From CAMQRS01 sp964370645 (GTDB taxonomy: Bacteria; Bacillota_I; Bacilli_A; Erysipelotrichales; Erysipelotrichaceae): a stretch of 36,140 nucleotides of DNA. A program made the translations under genes and the position numbers. The stretch lies in NCBI GenBank assembly GCA_964370645.1, contig CAYJJS010000016.1, positions 1 through 36,140 of the forward strand. The letters are read 5' to 3'. Position 1 is the first letter of the stretch; each line of letters begins with the position of its first letter. This document shows, one piece after another, positions 22,074-31,305 of this stretch. The notes beneath the pieces were generated by a model that was not told where the DNA came from, made no database searches, and saw nothing but the letters and a program-made list of their open reading frames with translations.

Positions 22074-24003
22074 AAGGTGTTGTTGTACCAGTATCGGGAA
22101 CAGTTGGGTCTGGGTCCGGTGTTTCTGGGACTGTTGGATCTGGATCCGGTGTTTCAGGTAGTGTTGTGTCTGGGTCTGGTGTTTCTGGGGTTGTAGGTGG
22201 TTCTGCAACTACATATTCAGCGAAGACATTAATGTTTCCATACACAGCATCAAATGCTTTATCCCAACCAATGAAGGTATAACCTTCCAATTCCGGTGGG
22301 AAAGGAGCAGTTGCCGCACTTCCTTCTTCCACTTCTTGACTTAGTAGAAGGTTACCTTCTCTTGTGTAGAAATTAACAACATAAGTCGTAAGCGTTTCTT
22401 CTTCACTTGGTATTTCCTCTTCGCTCTCAGGTAGTTCTTGTGATAAACCTGAAGTGTCATCTCCTGAATAATAAATATCATCGCTTCCACTGAAATCAGA
22501 TTCAATCTCTAAATCACTAACGTTGAATGAGAAATCTTTGAATGAAGTTGGATTTTCCATTAAATACCAACGATCATATACTTTTTTTAGATCTGATTGA
22601 TCAAGCAGTACTACAGAAAGTGGTGTTGAACCCATACTTGCAGTAGGGAGCATATCAAAGTATCCATTTTCTAACGTTATATTGTTGATTGTCCAAGGTT
22701 GTAAATGTTCTAACTCATGTGATATCAATGCGTTCAATTGATGTTCAGTAATATTTGTACTTGAGTAATTTGGTATAGTGTCTAATAATGCAGGTACTTT
22801 AAGAGCCCCTTCCGCACTTAAGACTTTATCTAAGACACCAGAGATTATTTGTTGTTGTGCTTTCGTACGACCAATATCTCCAACTCCTTCTGTTTTTCTA
22901 TGTCTTGCATAAGCCAAAGCTTCTTCTCCATCTAGTGTTTGTAATCCTGGTTGTAATGTAATTAAGTCATTTGCAGCAAAACTACGTTCAGAGTTTTGCT
23001 CACTGAATGCATATTGAACATCCACATCAATTCCACCTAGTACATTTACTACTTCTAGCACACTAGAGAAGTTTACTTTGATGTAGAAGTCAATCTCGAT
23101 GTCTGTCGCGATCTCAATCGTTTCCATAACATTTTGTATCCCATTATTTCCAGTGTGAGTTAACTTATCATTCACATACCCTAATGCTGGGTTTGGCAAA
23201 TAAGAATCACGAGGGAAAGATACCATATCAATAGTACGTGCTGTTGGATTTACCATTAATAACATAACTACATCAGATAATCCATCTTGAGATGTATCCA
23301 CCTTGCTATCTGTTCCATTAACTAAAATTGTATATGGTTCACTTGTTAAGTCTAACTCTGAAGAACCATTGTCAATAATTTCGTTTTCTTCTTCTTTTTG
23401 GAAAGTATCAATAATTTTAATGCTAGATTCAAAATCGGGTACAACTTCTTCAAATGAAGATATGAAAGAAGAGCTAATAATTAACGCATCGATTTCTTCA
23501 TTCAGTAACTGTTGTGCTAATGTGATGTAATTGTTTTGATCGGCATATTGAATGTTTGCTACATCATTTGCTAGTTCATCAATTACATATTGTGCGTTTG
23601 TTATATCTGTTTCATTTTGATAACCAACGATTTTATTTTCTAAGTCTTCAATGTCTTCTATGTCGGATGTTTGTAAAGTTACAACATCAATAGGGATGGT
23701 TTTTACAGTTTCTTCTTTTGTTAGTTCTTTTGTAAAGTTACTTGCTTGATATACATAGAACCCACTCAAACACATTCCTGCACATAATAAAACAATAAAT
23801 ATTCTACGTATCCATGATCCAACTTGTTTAAACTGTTTAAAGCTTAATGCAATGAACAGTAAAGCAATTAAATCAAACACTGCCATGGCAACAATTCGAT
23901 ATGTTTGTGGAATCAATGTAGCTGTATATATAAGATAATTTAATGCGATTGTTATTAAAAGTAAGATAACAATTAAAATATAGTCTATAATCTTCTTCTT
24001 CAT
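22072..24003 (-). CDS. LytR-CpsA-Psr (LCP) ligase with InlB-type repeat and Pro/Thr tail
   Basis: LCP enzymes transfer teichoic acid or capsular polymers from lipid carriers to peptidoglycan at the outer membrane face. Three hydrophobic segments (about 7-30, 36-55 and 67-86) are followed by an extracellular domain (about 100-205) that resembles a periplasmic-binding-protein fold (NKIVGYQNETDI, EEIDALIISSS). The LCP domain (about 222-410) has SFPRDSYLPNP, LTHTGNNG, VLGGIDVDV and the arginine-rich LAYARHRK...GDIGRTKAQQ. Residues 541-598 match a Listeria-Bacteroides/InlB B-repeat ending in GYTFIGWDKAF and INVFAEY. The tail is three 10-residue PETPDPDPTV-type repeats. At 643 residues it is much longer than simple LCP proteins. 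It has its own promoter and terminator. Confidence 0.92.
   Translation of the reverse strand: MKKKIIDYILIVILLLITIALNYLIYTATLIPQTYRIVAMAVFDLIALLFIALSFKQFKQVGSWIRRIFIVLLCAGMCLSGFYVYQASNFTKELTKEETVKTIPIDVVTLQTSDIEDIEDLENKIVGYQNETDITNAQYVIDELANDVANIQYADQNNYITLAQQLLNEEIDALIISSSFISSFEEVVPDFESSIKIIDTFQKEEENEIIDNGSSELDLTSEPYTILVNGTDSKVDTSQDGLSDVVMLLMVNPTARTIDMVSFPRDSYLPNPALGYVNDKLTHTGNNGIQNVMETIEIATDIEIDFYIKVNFSSVLEVVNVLGGIDVDVQYAFSEQNSERSFAANDLITLQPGLQTLDGEEALAYARHRKTEGVGDIGRTKAQQQIISGVLDKVLSAEGALKVPALLDTIPNYSSTNITEHQLNALISHELEHLQPWTINNITLENGYFDMLPTASMGSTPLSVVLLDQSDLKKVYDRWYLMENPTSFKDFSFNVSDLEIESDFSGSDDIYYSGDDTSGLSQELPESEEEIPSEEETLTTYVVNFYTREGNLLLSQEVEEGSAATAPFPPELEGYTFIGWDKAFDAVYGNINVFAEYVVAEPPTTPETPDPDTTLPETPDPDPTVPETPDPDPTVPDTGTTTP
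22099..22188 (-). repeat. Three tandem 30-bp coding repeats in the LCP tail
   Basis: Codons 606-635 encode PETPDPDTTL, PETPDPDPTV and PETPDPDPTV. The DNA copies are similar but not identical. Such repeats can change number by slippage or recombination, altering the length of a flexible surface-exposed tail. Confidence 0.85.
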
Positions 24004-24023
24004 TTTAACACCTCTTTCGTTTA

Positions 24024-24052
24024 ATTATATAATATTTATAATGCTAGCACAA
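24024..24052 (-). promoter_or_regulatory. Promoter of the downstream LCP gene
   Basis: On the minus strand -35 TTGTGC (24047-24052) and -10 TATAAT (24024-24029) are 17 bp apart, 20 nt upstream of the ATG, with the SD GAGGTG between. Confidence 0.7.
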
Positions 24053-24073
24053 ATAAACATTATGTGAAATTGT

Positions 24074-24101
24074 AAAAAAAAAGCACTATATGGTGCTTTT
24101 T
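24074..24101 (-). terminator. Intrinsic terminator of the upstream LCP gene
   Basis: On the minus strand AAAAAGCAC pairs with GTGCTTTTT around a 6-nt loop and is followed by further T residues. It separates the two LCP genes into independent transcripts. Confidence 0.85.
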
Positions 24102-25635
24102 ATTGTTCAAAAGTATTAATAAATACGTTGTCACTTTGAAATGAGAATTGTTTGAAGTTAGGCGTTTCTTTTGCGATTTCATACAAAGTTTGTACTGCTT
24201 GAATATCTTGTGTATCCATATATACAACACTTGTATATACACCCGGGATACTTGCTGTTATATCTTGCGCTATAACTCCTTTTGTTAGTGCATAGGAAGT
24301 AAATGTATAGCTAGCTAGATGTTCTAATTGCGATTGAGAGAAACTTTTAATTTGAGCTTCATTGAAGTTTGTAATTAAATGCTGTGGTAATATTTCTAAA
24401 ACAGCATTCATTTTGTTTAATGCATCTGGTGCTATAAAAGCGTCAATGATTCCATTTACTACATTTAATTGCGCCTCATTACGCCCCAAATCTTGGTTTG
24501 TGTAAGAATCTCTATGACGAGAGTAAGCCAATGCCTGTTGACCATCAAGGGTCTGTTGTCCTGCATCAATACAAATTAAATCGCTTGATTCAAAGCTACG
24601 GTTCTCATCTTGTTCACAAAATGTAATTGGGACATTTACTTCAATACCACCTAAAGCATCGACGATTTCAATGATGGATGTAAAGGAAACTTTCGCATAA
24701 AAATCTATTGGGATATCAAAGGTGTTCTCGACTGCTGCTACTGTATTTAAAATACCATTATTCCCAGTATGAGTTAACTTATCGTAAGTATAATCATACG
24801 CAGGGTTTTCTATATATGAATCTCTGGGTAGGGAAATCATAGTAACACTTTTTACAGTTGGGTTTACAATAAGTAACATATTCATATCACTTTTTGAAGC
24901 GTCACCGGCTTCATCACTACCACTAATCAATACAGTGAAGGTTTCTTCACTAATATCTAAATTGCTGCTTTCTAATGTATAAGAATGCGTGTAGGTTTGT
25001 AATAGTGTAAATACTTCATCTAGTTCACCATAGCTTAAAGCAAGGGAAGAGGTAGCACTTTTATTCACAACAGCTACATCAATGTAACCGAAATATAAAT
25101 CCTGCATCATATCACTATATGTTGAATATTCTACATATTGGATGTTCTCATAAGATTCATCAAATAGAGTTTGTATATATTCACTAGATACCTTATCGTT
25201 ACTTGTTTGAATAGCAACAATCTTATTGTCTAAATCATCTATACTTGTTACACTTGCATCAAAATATTCATGGCTTTGTAATGCATATACTTGCATGGTT
25301 GTTTCTACGGTTTGTGGTTCACTAATTTCAGATAAAAATCGATCTAGTGCATAGAATTGATTGCTTGCAATAAATAATAAAACACAGCTAGTAATCATGA
25401 TTACTTTTCTAATGAATCCTGTGATTTTATTGTTTTTAAAGAAAGTTAGAATATATATCATGAATATAATAATCGCACCAATAATACTTAAGAACATTAT
25501 GAAGTTACTATATTGTTTTACGGCTAAAATAAAGTAAACACAAAATGCTATATATATAGGAATAGCTAAAACGTCAAATAGTCTTCCTAAATGTATTTTA
25601 TTTTTTTTCTTGATTGGTGTTTTTTTTCTTTTCAT
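24100..25635 (-). CDS. LytR-CpsA-Psr (LCP) ligase, paralogue without the repeat tail
   Basis: A 511-residue paralogue of the neighbouring LCP protein with the same layout: a strongly basic N-terminus, three hydrophobic segments (about 19-40, 45-66 and 76-95), a binding-protein-like domain (about 113-220; DDLDNKIVAIQTSND and GYIDVAVVNKSA) and an LCP domain (about 231-415). The LCP motifs are SLPRDSYIENP, LTHTGNNG, ALGGIEVNV, LAYSRHR and LGRNEAQ. It ends after a short C-terminal domain with VYMDTQDIQAVQTLYE. The expected role is attachment of anionic polymers to the wall. The SD GAGGTG is 5 nt before the ATG. It is divergent from pcrA. Confidence 0.93.
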   Translation of the reverse strand: MKRKKTPIKKKNKIHLGRLFDVLAIPIYIAFCVYFILAVKQYSNFIMFLSIIGAIIIFMIYILTFFKNNKITGFIRKVIMITSCVLLFIASNQFYALDRFLSEISEPQTVETTMQVYALQSHEYFDASVTSIDDLDNKIVAIQTSNDKVSSEYIQTLFDESYENIQYVEYSTYSDMMQDLYFGYIDVAVVNKSATSSLALSYGELDEVFTLLQTYTHSYTLESSNLDISEETFTVLISGSDEAGDASKSDMNMLLIVNPTVKSVTMISLPRDSYIENPAYDYTYDKLTHTGNNGILNTVAAVENTFDIPIDFYAKVSFTSIIEIVDALGGIEVNVPITFCEQDENRSFESSDLICIDAGQQTLDGQQALAYSRHRDSYTNQDLGRNEAQLNVVNGIIDAFIAPDALNKMNAVLEILPQHLITNFNEAQIKSFSQSQLEHLASYTFTSYALTKGVIAQDITASIPGVYTSVVYMDTQDIQAVQTLYEIAKETPNFKQFSFQSDNVFINTFEQ

Positions 25636-25665
25636 CTTGTCACCTCTTCGTTATTATATATTAAT

Positions 25666-25694
25666 ATTATAAAAAAATCTTTATAATTTATAAA
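25666..25694 (-). promoter_or_regulatory. Promoter of the upstream LCP gene
   Basis: On the minus strand TTTATA (25689-25694) and TATAAT (25666-25671) are 17 bp apart, about 30 nt before the ATG. A second TATAAT at 25653-25658 has no good -35. Confidence 0.5.
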
Positions 25695-25711
25695 AATATT
25701 GAGTTTTATAG

Positions 25712-25717
25712 TATAAT
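25712..25717 (+). promoter_or_regulatory. -10 box of the pcrA-ligA-camS-gatCAB operon
   Basis: TATAAT lies 19 nt before the pcrA start. The -35 region (25689-25694, TATAAA) is poor and is shared in position with the opposite LCP promoter. An SD GAGGTG follows. Confidence 0.45.
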
Positions 25718-25736
25718 AGTTTGATGAGGTGAATGA

Positions 25737-27893
25737 ATGGAACAATTAGCATTATTAAATAATAAACAAAAAGAAGCAGTGACTTGTGTAGAGCAACATG
25801 TTCGTATTATTGCAGGAGCAGGTAGTGGAAAAACACGTGTTGTTACAACTCGAATTGCTTATTTAATTAAGGAATTAGGGGTGTTACCATATCGTATTTT
25901 GGCAATCACTTTTACAAATAAAGCAGCAAAAGAAATGAAAGAGCGTGTGACAAGTATATTGGGTAGTGAAGATAGTGGAGTGAAAGTTTCTACAATTCAC
26001 TCACTGTGTGTGCGCATTTTGCGCGAAGATATCCGACACTTGAATTATCCACAGGCATTTACAATTTTAGATAGCGATGATCAAAAAACAATATTGAAAA
26101 ATATATATAAACAACTTGATGTCAGTGTAAAAGATATATCTTATGGACAGATTCTAGGTTATATTTCAAATTTTAAGTGTGAACTAATGGATGCTATGCA
26201 AGCAGCAAGTATGGCAAATGAATTTACTAGTGATAAGATAAAAGCAGAAATTTATATGCATTATGAAGCAAAATTAAAGGAGATGCATGCATTAGATTTT
26301 GACGATTTAATCATTTTTGTTTATCAATTATTTGCGAAATTTCCTGAAGTACGAATGAAATGGCAAAGTAGATTTGATTATATTCATGTAGATGAGTTTC
26401 AAGATGTTGACAATTTACAATATGCAATTGTTAAAGCACTTGTAAAAGAGGATAGCAAACTATGTGTTGTTGGTGATCCCGATCAAACGATTTACACATG
26501 GCGTGGTGCGCAAGTAGACATCATTATGAACTTTGATAAAGATTTCAAAGATGCAAGAAGTATTGTGTTGAATGAAAACTATCGAAGTACGCCTGATATT
26601 TTACAAGCAGCAAACTCTTTGATTAAGAATAATACATATCGAATTGATAAAGAGTTATTCACACAAAATAAAAATGAACAAAAAGTGCAACATCGTGAAG
26701 AAAAGGATGAAAACGAGGAAGCGGTTTGGATTGCAAAACGTATTAGAGATTTATTAAAAAAAGGTGAATCTCATCGCGAGATTGCAATTTTATATCGTTC
26801 TAACTATTTATCTAGAGCATTGGAAAAAGCGATGTTAGAATATCAAATTCCATATCGTATATATGGAGGAATTAAGTTTTTTGAACGTGCTGAGATTAAA
26901 GATGCTATTTCTTATTTGCGCTTATTATTAGTGCAAAATGATGCAGTAGAGTTAGCAGTACGTAGAGTAATTAATGTTCCAAAAAGAGGCGTAGGTCCCA
27001 AAGCAATATTAAATCTGGAGATGTTTTCCGCTCAATATGAGTTGGATTTTTATAGTGTTTTACAACAACATAGTATTGCAAAAGGAGCAACGCAAAGTAA
27101 AGTGGATCAATTTGTACAATTGATTGAGACATATCGTGCAAAAGCAAAAGAGGTATCTATTTCATTAGTGTTAAAAGGTATACTAGAAGATAGTGGGTAT
27201 TATAAGATGTTAGAAGACAATCAAGAAAGTGAACGTTTAGAGAACTTACAGGAATTGATCGGAGATATCCAACGTTATGAACAAGATGAAGATATTACGC
27301 TTGAAGAGTATTTACAAATGATTTCATTATATACAGATACAGAAGATAATAATCAGCAGGCCAAATGTATACAGATGATGAGTATTCATGCAGCTAAGGG
27401 GTTAGAATTTGATAATGTATTTGTGTATCAAATGTGTGAAGGCGTATTTCCAAGTGAAAAAAGTGTACAAGAGGGTGGAAATCATGCGCTGGAAGAGGAA
27501 CGACGTTTGGCCTATGTAGCATATACTCGAGCAAGAAAGCGATTGTATATTACAAGTTCATGTGGTTTTAGCTATGTGTTACAAAAAATGAAGACCTCAT
27601 CTCGTTTTGTAAATGAGATTGATGATGAAGTACTTGATAAAATTGTGGATAAACCATCTTTTCAAAGTCAAGAATATAAATACAATAGTGGCGCAATTAT
27701 GAGTAATGCTAGAAATAGTGCATCCAAAAATACAAGAAAGGCACGATATAAGCCTGGCGATATTGTGATACATAGCGTATTTCAAGAAGGTGTTGTTTTA
27801 AAGGTGAGGGAAGATGTACTAGAGATTGCATTTTCTGCCAAATATGGAATTCGTAGGATTGCAGCAACACATCCATCCATTACTAAGAAATAA
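25737..27893 (+). CDS. pcrA: ATP-dependent DNA helicase PcrA
   Basis: PcrA is the UvrD-like superfamily 1 helicase of Gram-positive bacteria, translocating 3' to 5' in repair, plasmid replication and removal of stalled RNA polymerase. Motifs in order: Walker A GAGSGKT (27-33), TFTNKAAKEMKER, DEFQD (219-223), GDPDQTIYTWRGA, NYRS, a VAYTRA-type motif VI and HAAKGLEFDNVFV. The C-terminal region YKPGDIVIHSVFQEGVVLKV is the Tudor-like RNA-polymerase-interaction module. The length, 718 residues, is normal. ligA begins 9 nt after the stop, the same order as in Bacillus (pcrA-ligA). Confidence 0.97.
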   Translation: MEQLALLNNKQKEAVTCVEQHVRIIAGAGSGKTRVVTTRIAYLIKELGVLPYRILAITFTNKAAKEMKERVTSILGSEDSGVKVSTIHSLCVRILREDIRHLNYPQAFTILDSDDQKTILKNIYKQLDVSVKDISYGQILGYISNFKCELMDAMQAASMANEFTSDKIKAEIYMHYEAKLKEMHALDFDDLIIFVYQLFAKFPEVRMKWQSRFDYIHVDEFQDVDNLQYAIVKALVKEDSKLCVVGDPDQTIYTWRGAQVDIIMNFDKDFKDARSIVLNENYRSTPDILQAANSLIKNNTYRIDKELFTQNKNEQKVQHREEKDENEEAVWIAKRIRDLLKKGESHREIAILYRSNYLSRALEKAMLEYQIPYRIYGGIKFFERAEIKDAISYLRLLLVQNDAVELAVRRVINVPKRGVGPKAILNLEMFSAQYELDFYSVLQQHSIAKGATQSKVDQFVQLIETYRAKAKEVSISLVLKGILEDSGYYKMLEDNQESERLENLQELIGDIQRYEQDEDITLEEYLQMISLYTDTEDNNQQAKCIQMMSIHAAKGLEFDNVFVYQMCEGVFPSEKSVQEGGNHALEEERRLAYVAYTRARKRLYITSSCGFSYVLQKMKTSSRFVNEIDDEVLDKIVDKPSFQSQEYKYNSGAIMSNARNSASKNTRKARYKPGDIVIHSVFQEGVVLKVREDVLEIAFSAKYGIRRIAATHPSITKK

Positions 27894-27902
27894 GGAGACA
27901 GT

Positions 27903-29900
27903 ATGAGTGATAAAGAAAGAATATTAACATTACGAGAGCAATTGAATGCATTAAGTTATGAGTATTATGTATTAGATACACCTAGTGTTAGTGATCAAGA
28001 ATATGATGATTTATATAATGAATTAATTGCCTTAGAACAAAAAAATCCAGATTTTTATGACGCTAATTCAATCACTCAAAAAGTAGGTGGAACGATATTA
28101 GATGCATTTCAAAAGGTTACTCACATACGTCCTATGTTATCTTTGTCCAATGCATATAATGAAGCAGATTTACTTGCTTTTGATGCTCGTATTCAAAAAG
28201 AAGTAGGACAAGTACAATATGTTGTGGAATTAAAGATCGATGGTTTGGCCATGTCACTACATTATCAAGGTGGGGTACTACAACAAGCGATTACGCGTGG
28301 GGATGGTGTACAGGGAGAAGATGTGAGTGAAAATGTGAAAACGCTTCGTAGTGTGCCTTTAGAAATTGCGTATAAAGGGACTTTAGAAGTTCGTGGCGAA
28401 GTGTTTATGCCTAAGGCAGTCTTTGAATCATTAAACAAACAAAGAGAAGAGGCCAGTGAAGATGTGTTTGCGAATCCAAGAAATGCGGCCGCAGGTAGTA
28501 TTCGTCAATTAGATAGTAAAGTTGCAGCAAGTCGTAAGTTAGATGCTTTTTGGTATCAATTAGCAAATGAAGATGACTTTCACTTTCACAAGCATAGCGA
28601 GGCATTAACATTTTTTAAGGAGCAACGTTTAAAAGTAAATCCACTTTATAAAGTGTGTAATTCAATCCAAGAGGTGTATGCCTATGTTGAACAGATGAGT
28701 AAACAAAGAGCAAGTTTAGCATATGAGATTGATGGTATAGTGATTAAAGTAAATGATCTAACAAAACAAAATGAGTTAGGATATACGGTGAAAACACCAA
28801 AGTGGGCAATTGCATATAAATTTCCTGCTGAAGAGGTAATTACTCGTTTAGAGGATATTACATTGAGTGTTGGTCGCACAGGAAAAGTGACTCCCAATGC
28901 ATTATTGCGTCCTGTACGAGTAGCAGGAACACAAGTGAAGGCAGCACAATTGCATAATGAAGACTATATCTTGAGTAAAGATATTCGTATTCATGATTAT
29001 GTAGTGATTCGTAAGGCTGGAGATATTATTCCTGAAGTAGTGCGTGTCTTACTAGAACGTAGAGAGGATATTTGTATTCCATATGTATTTGATAAACATT
29101 GTCCGATTTGTAAACAACCACTTGTGCGTTATGAAGATGAAGCAGCTCATTATTGTGTGAATGTAGATTGTGAAGCACGTGTTGTAGAGAGCATGATACA
29201 TTTTGCAAGTAGAGATGCAATGAATATTGATTCTTTGGGAGATAAAAAAATTGCTTTTTTACATAAACAAGGTCTATTAAATACCATTGAAGATATATAC
29301 ACTTTACACACAAAGAAAGAAAATTTACTTTCTTTGGAAGGTTTTCAAGCGAAAAGTGTAGAGAACCTACTGGATGCAATTGCGCTTAGCAAGAACAGAG
29401 GCTTGGCCAATGTGCTATATGGCTTAGGAATACGTCAAGTTGGTAAGAAGAGTGCTAGTGTGTTAGCAAAAGCGTTTTGTAGTATGGATGCGTTAATGGC
29501 AGCAAGTGTAGAAACATTAGAGGCAATTGATGATATCGGGCAAATTAGTGCACGTCAAATTGTGGAATATTTTCAAAATGAAAAGAATGTGGAGATGATT
29601 GCTAATTTAAAACATAGTGGTGTGCTTATGGAATATGAACCAATTACACTTATAGAGAGTGTGTTTAGTAATAAGAAAGTGGTTCTTACGGGGACTTTAC
29701 AGCATATGAATCGTAATGATGCAAAAAAAATATTGGAAAAGTATGGAGCTACAATTAGTGGTAGTGTTTCAAAGAAGACAGATTATGTGATATATGGAGA
29801 AAATGCTGGTTCAAAATTAGATAAGGCACAACAATTGGGTGTTTTATTAATGGATGAAGAATCATTTATACAAGAGGTACAAAAACATGAAAATACGTAA
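27903..29900 (+). CDS. ligA: NAD-dependent DNA ligase LigA
   Basis: The essential replicative DNA ligase, using NAD to seal nicks. In 665 residues the domains are Ia (YYVLDTPSVSDQEYD), the adenylation domain with catalytic Lys111 in ELKIDGLA, the OB fold, the zinc finger with Cys400, Cys403, Cys418 and Cys423, the helix-hairpin-helix region and the C-terminal BRCT domain (KKVVLTGTL, about 588-660). All key residues are present. The SD AAGGAG is 5 nt before the ATG. The 3' end overlaps the camS gene by 14 nt. Confidence 0.98.
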   Translation: MSDKERILTLREQLNALSYEYYVLDTPSVSDQEYDDLYNELIALEQKNPDFYDANSITQKVGGTILDAFQKVTHIRPMLSLSNAYNEADLLAFDARIQKEVGQVQYVVELKIDGLAMSLHYQGGVLQQAITRGDGVQGEDVSENVKTLRSVPLEIAYKGTLEVRGEVFMPKAVFESLNKQREEASEDVFANPRNAAAGSIRQLDSKVAASRKLDAFWYQLANEDDFHFHKHSEALTFFKEQRLKVNPLYKVCNSIQEVYAYVEQMSKQRASLAYEIDGIVIKVNDLTKQNELGYTVKTPKWAIAYKFPAEEVITRLEDITLSVGRTGKVTPNALLRPVRVAGTQVKAAQLHNEDYILSKDIRIHDYVVIRKAGDIIPEVVRVLLERREDICIPYVFDKHCPICKQPLVRYEDEAAHYCVNVDCEARVVESMIHFASRDAMNIDSLGDKKIAFLHKQGLLNTIEDIYTLHTKKENLLSLEGFQAKSVENLLDAIALSKNRGLANVLYGLGIRQVGKKSASVLAKAFCSMDALMAASVETLEAIDDIGQISARQIVEYFQNEKNVEMIANLKHSGVLMEYEPITLIESVFSNKKVVLTGTLQHMNRNDAKKILEKYGATISGSVSKKTDYVIYGENAGSKLDKAQQLGVLLMDEESFIQEVQKHENT

Positions 29901-31002
29901 ATTATTGATTGTTTCCTTACTGTGTTTAATGGCAGGGTGTAGTGAACAGGTAGAGGAAGAACAAAGCAATGTGGTGGTTACAAAACCTGTCCAAGAAGGC
30001 GAATACAGTATCGTTATTCCTTTTGAGGAGAGTGATGCGACCCAAACACATGTAACTTTTAATCGTTCTGGTTATGATGTACAAGCTGCTGGAGAAGGAT
30101 TGATGGATTTATCGAAGCAATATTTTCCAACGGATACATATTATTTACAAGATGGTCAATTGTTAGATCGAGATACATTACAAGTAAATACTTATTATGG
30201 AGATAGTGAAGGATTGTTGGGGTTTAAAAGTGAATCGAATACATATGGGCTGAATCCAGCAAAAGATTCTAACTTACCTACAAGTGAAGGAGAATCGATT
30301 GTGGTATCTTCGAATACGATTCCAGTAGTAGATATATTTGAATATAATTTCATGCTTGAAAGTCATGCAGATGCACAGATAGAAGGAATCTCTTTTGCGA
30401 TTGTATTAAATCCAAATGTATTGGATGCAGAAGGGAACGAGCATGTTATTAGTGATGAAAACTTGCAAATACTTGGTGAAGAAGCGGCCCGTAATGTGGT
30501 TAGTTTTGTGAAAGATTTACCTCAAGTCTCAAACAATACACCGATTATGGTTGCTTTATTTAAAGCAGATAGTTCTGATTCAGTATTACCTGGTTCTTTT
30601 TTTGCAGTAGGATATGGAAATGAAAATATCGATCAATTCCATACAGTGGATGAAGTGTATGCATTATTTCCTAGTACAAATGCACAACAATATGACCCAG
30701 GAGTATCCGCACAATTTGACGCATTTTCACAATCATTGAGTATGTTTTTACCAAATGATATTAGCGTAATCGGTGAGGGCTTGTTTATTGACAAAAAATT
30801 AGATACACTTAGTATTGAAATTAAAACGCAAGGAAAGACGTATATAGAGAATCAGGCACTGATTCAGTATGTACAAAGTTTACTTGTGAACTTCACTTCC
30901 GATGAGTATGCTATTCAAGTGAGTTTTATTAGCAATGTAGATACATACGCATTAATGAGTAGAAGTAAAAATAGCAGTGATGCTATAGTAATAATGAAAT
31001 AG
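29887..31002 (+). CDS. camS: CamS-family lipoprotein
   Basis: A surface lipoprotein of the CamS family, named for the precursor of the cAM373 sex pheromone in staphylococci and enterococci; B. subtilis YerH is a relative encoded beside ligA. The signal peptide is basic then hydrophobic with a lipobox LMAGC, so Cys18 would be lipidated after cleavage by signal peptidase II. The mature part fits the CamS domain (TFNRSGYDVQAAGEGLMDLS, and SFAIVLNPNVLD later). The longest frame opens at 29854, but the ATG at 29887 has the SD AGAGGT and directly starts the signal peptide, giving 371 residues. Its cellular function is not established. Confidence 0.9.
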   Translation: MKIRKLLIVSLLCLMAGCSEQVEEEQSNVVVTKPVQEGEYSIVIPFEESDATQTHVTFNRSGYDVQAAGEGLMDLSKQYFPTDTYYLQDGQLLDRDTLQVNTYYGDSEGLLGFKSESNTYGLNPAKDSNLPTSEGESIVVSSNTIPVVDIFEYNFMLESHADAQIEGISFAIVLNPNVLDAEGNEHVISDENLQILGEEAARNVVSFVKDLPQVSNNTPIMVALFKADSSDSVLPGSFFAVGYGNENIDQFHTVDEVYALFPSTNAQQYDPGVSAQFDAFSQSLSMFLPNDISVIGEGLFIDKKLDTLSIEIKTQGKTYIENQALIQYVQSLLVNFTSDEYAIQVSFISNVDTYALMSRSKNSSDAIVIMK

Positions 31003-31010
31003 GGAGAGTT

Positions 31011-31304
31011 ATGGAAAAATATAGTAAAGAATATTTTAAACATTTAGCAAATCAAATTATGTTTGATTTGAGTGATCAAGAAGTGGAAGAATTGCAAGAA
31101 GACTTTAAAACATTGACACAACAAATGGAATTGTTGAATAAAATCGACACTGATGATGTAGAGGCAATGGTATATCCTTTTGATGTTGAAAATACATACT
31201 TAAGAGAAGATGTAGTAGATCATGTGATTTCACAAGAAGAGGCATTAGAAAATGCACCATTAGTGAAAGAGCGTATGATTGTTGTACCAAAGGTGGTTAA
31301 ATAA
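31011..31304 (+). CDS. gatC: Aspartyl/glutamyl-tRNA amidotransferase subunit C
   Basis: GatC is the small stabilising subunit of GatCAB, which converts Glu-tRNA(Gln) and/or Asp-tRNA(Asn) to the correctly amidated forms in organisms lacking GlnRS or AsnRS. The 97-residue protein has the typical helical pattern: FKHLANQIMFDLSDQEVEELQEDF, then LLNKIDTDDVEAM and the LREDVV motif. The SD GGGAGAG lies 8 nt after the camS stop. gatA follows after 1 nt. Confidence 0.95.
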   Translation: MEKYSKEYFKHLANQIMFDLSDQEVEELQEDFKTLTQQMELLNKIDTDDVEAMVYPFDVENTYLREDVVDHVISQEEALENAPLVKERMIVVPKVVK

Positions 31305-31305
31305 T

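Noticed and set aside
22078..22101. Sortase-type sorting signal (VPDTG) at the LCP C-terminus
   Set aside because: No hydrophobic segment or basic tail follows; the protein ends seven residues after the proline. The N-terminal anchors already hold it in the membrane.
22099..22188. CRISPR-like repeat array
   Set aside because: The 30-bp repeats are contiguous, in frame, encode PETPDPDPTV-type units and have no spacers.
29026..29379. 117-residue minus-strand ORF inside ligA
   Set aside because: Antisense shadow of the ligase zinc-finger and helix-hairpin-helix coding region with low-complexity composition.
29725..29732. A8 run in ligA as a phase-variation tract
   Set aside because: Runs of A this long are common in AT-rich coding DNA and ligA is essential, unlike the isolated C8 tract.
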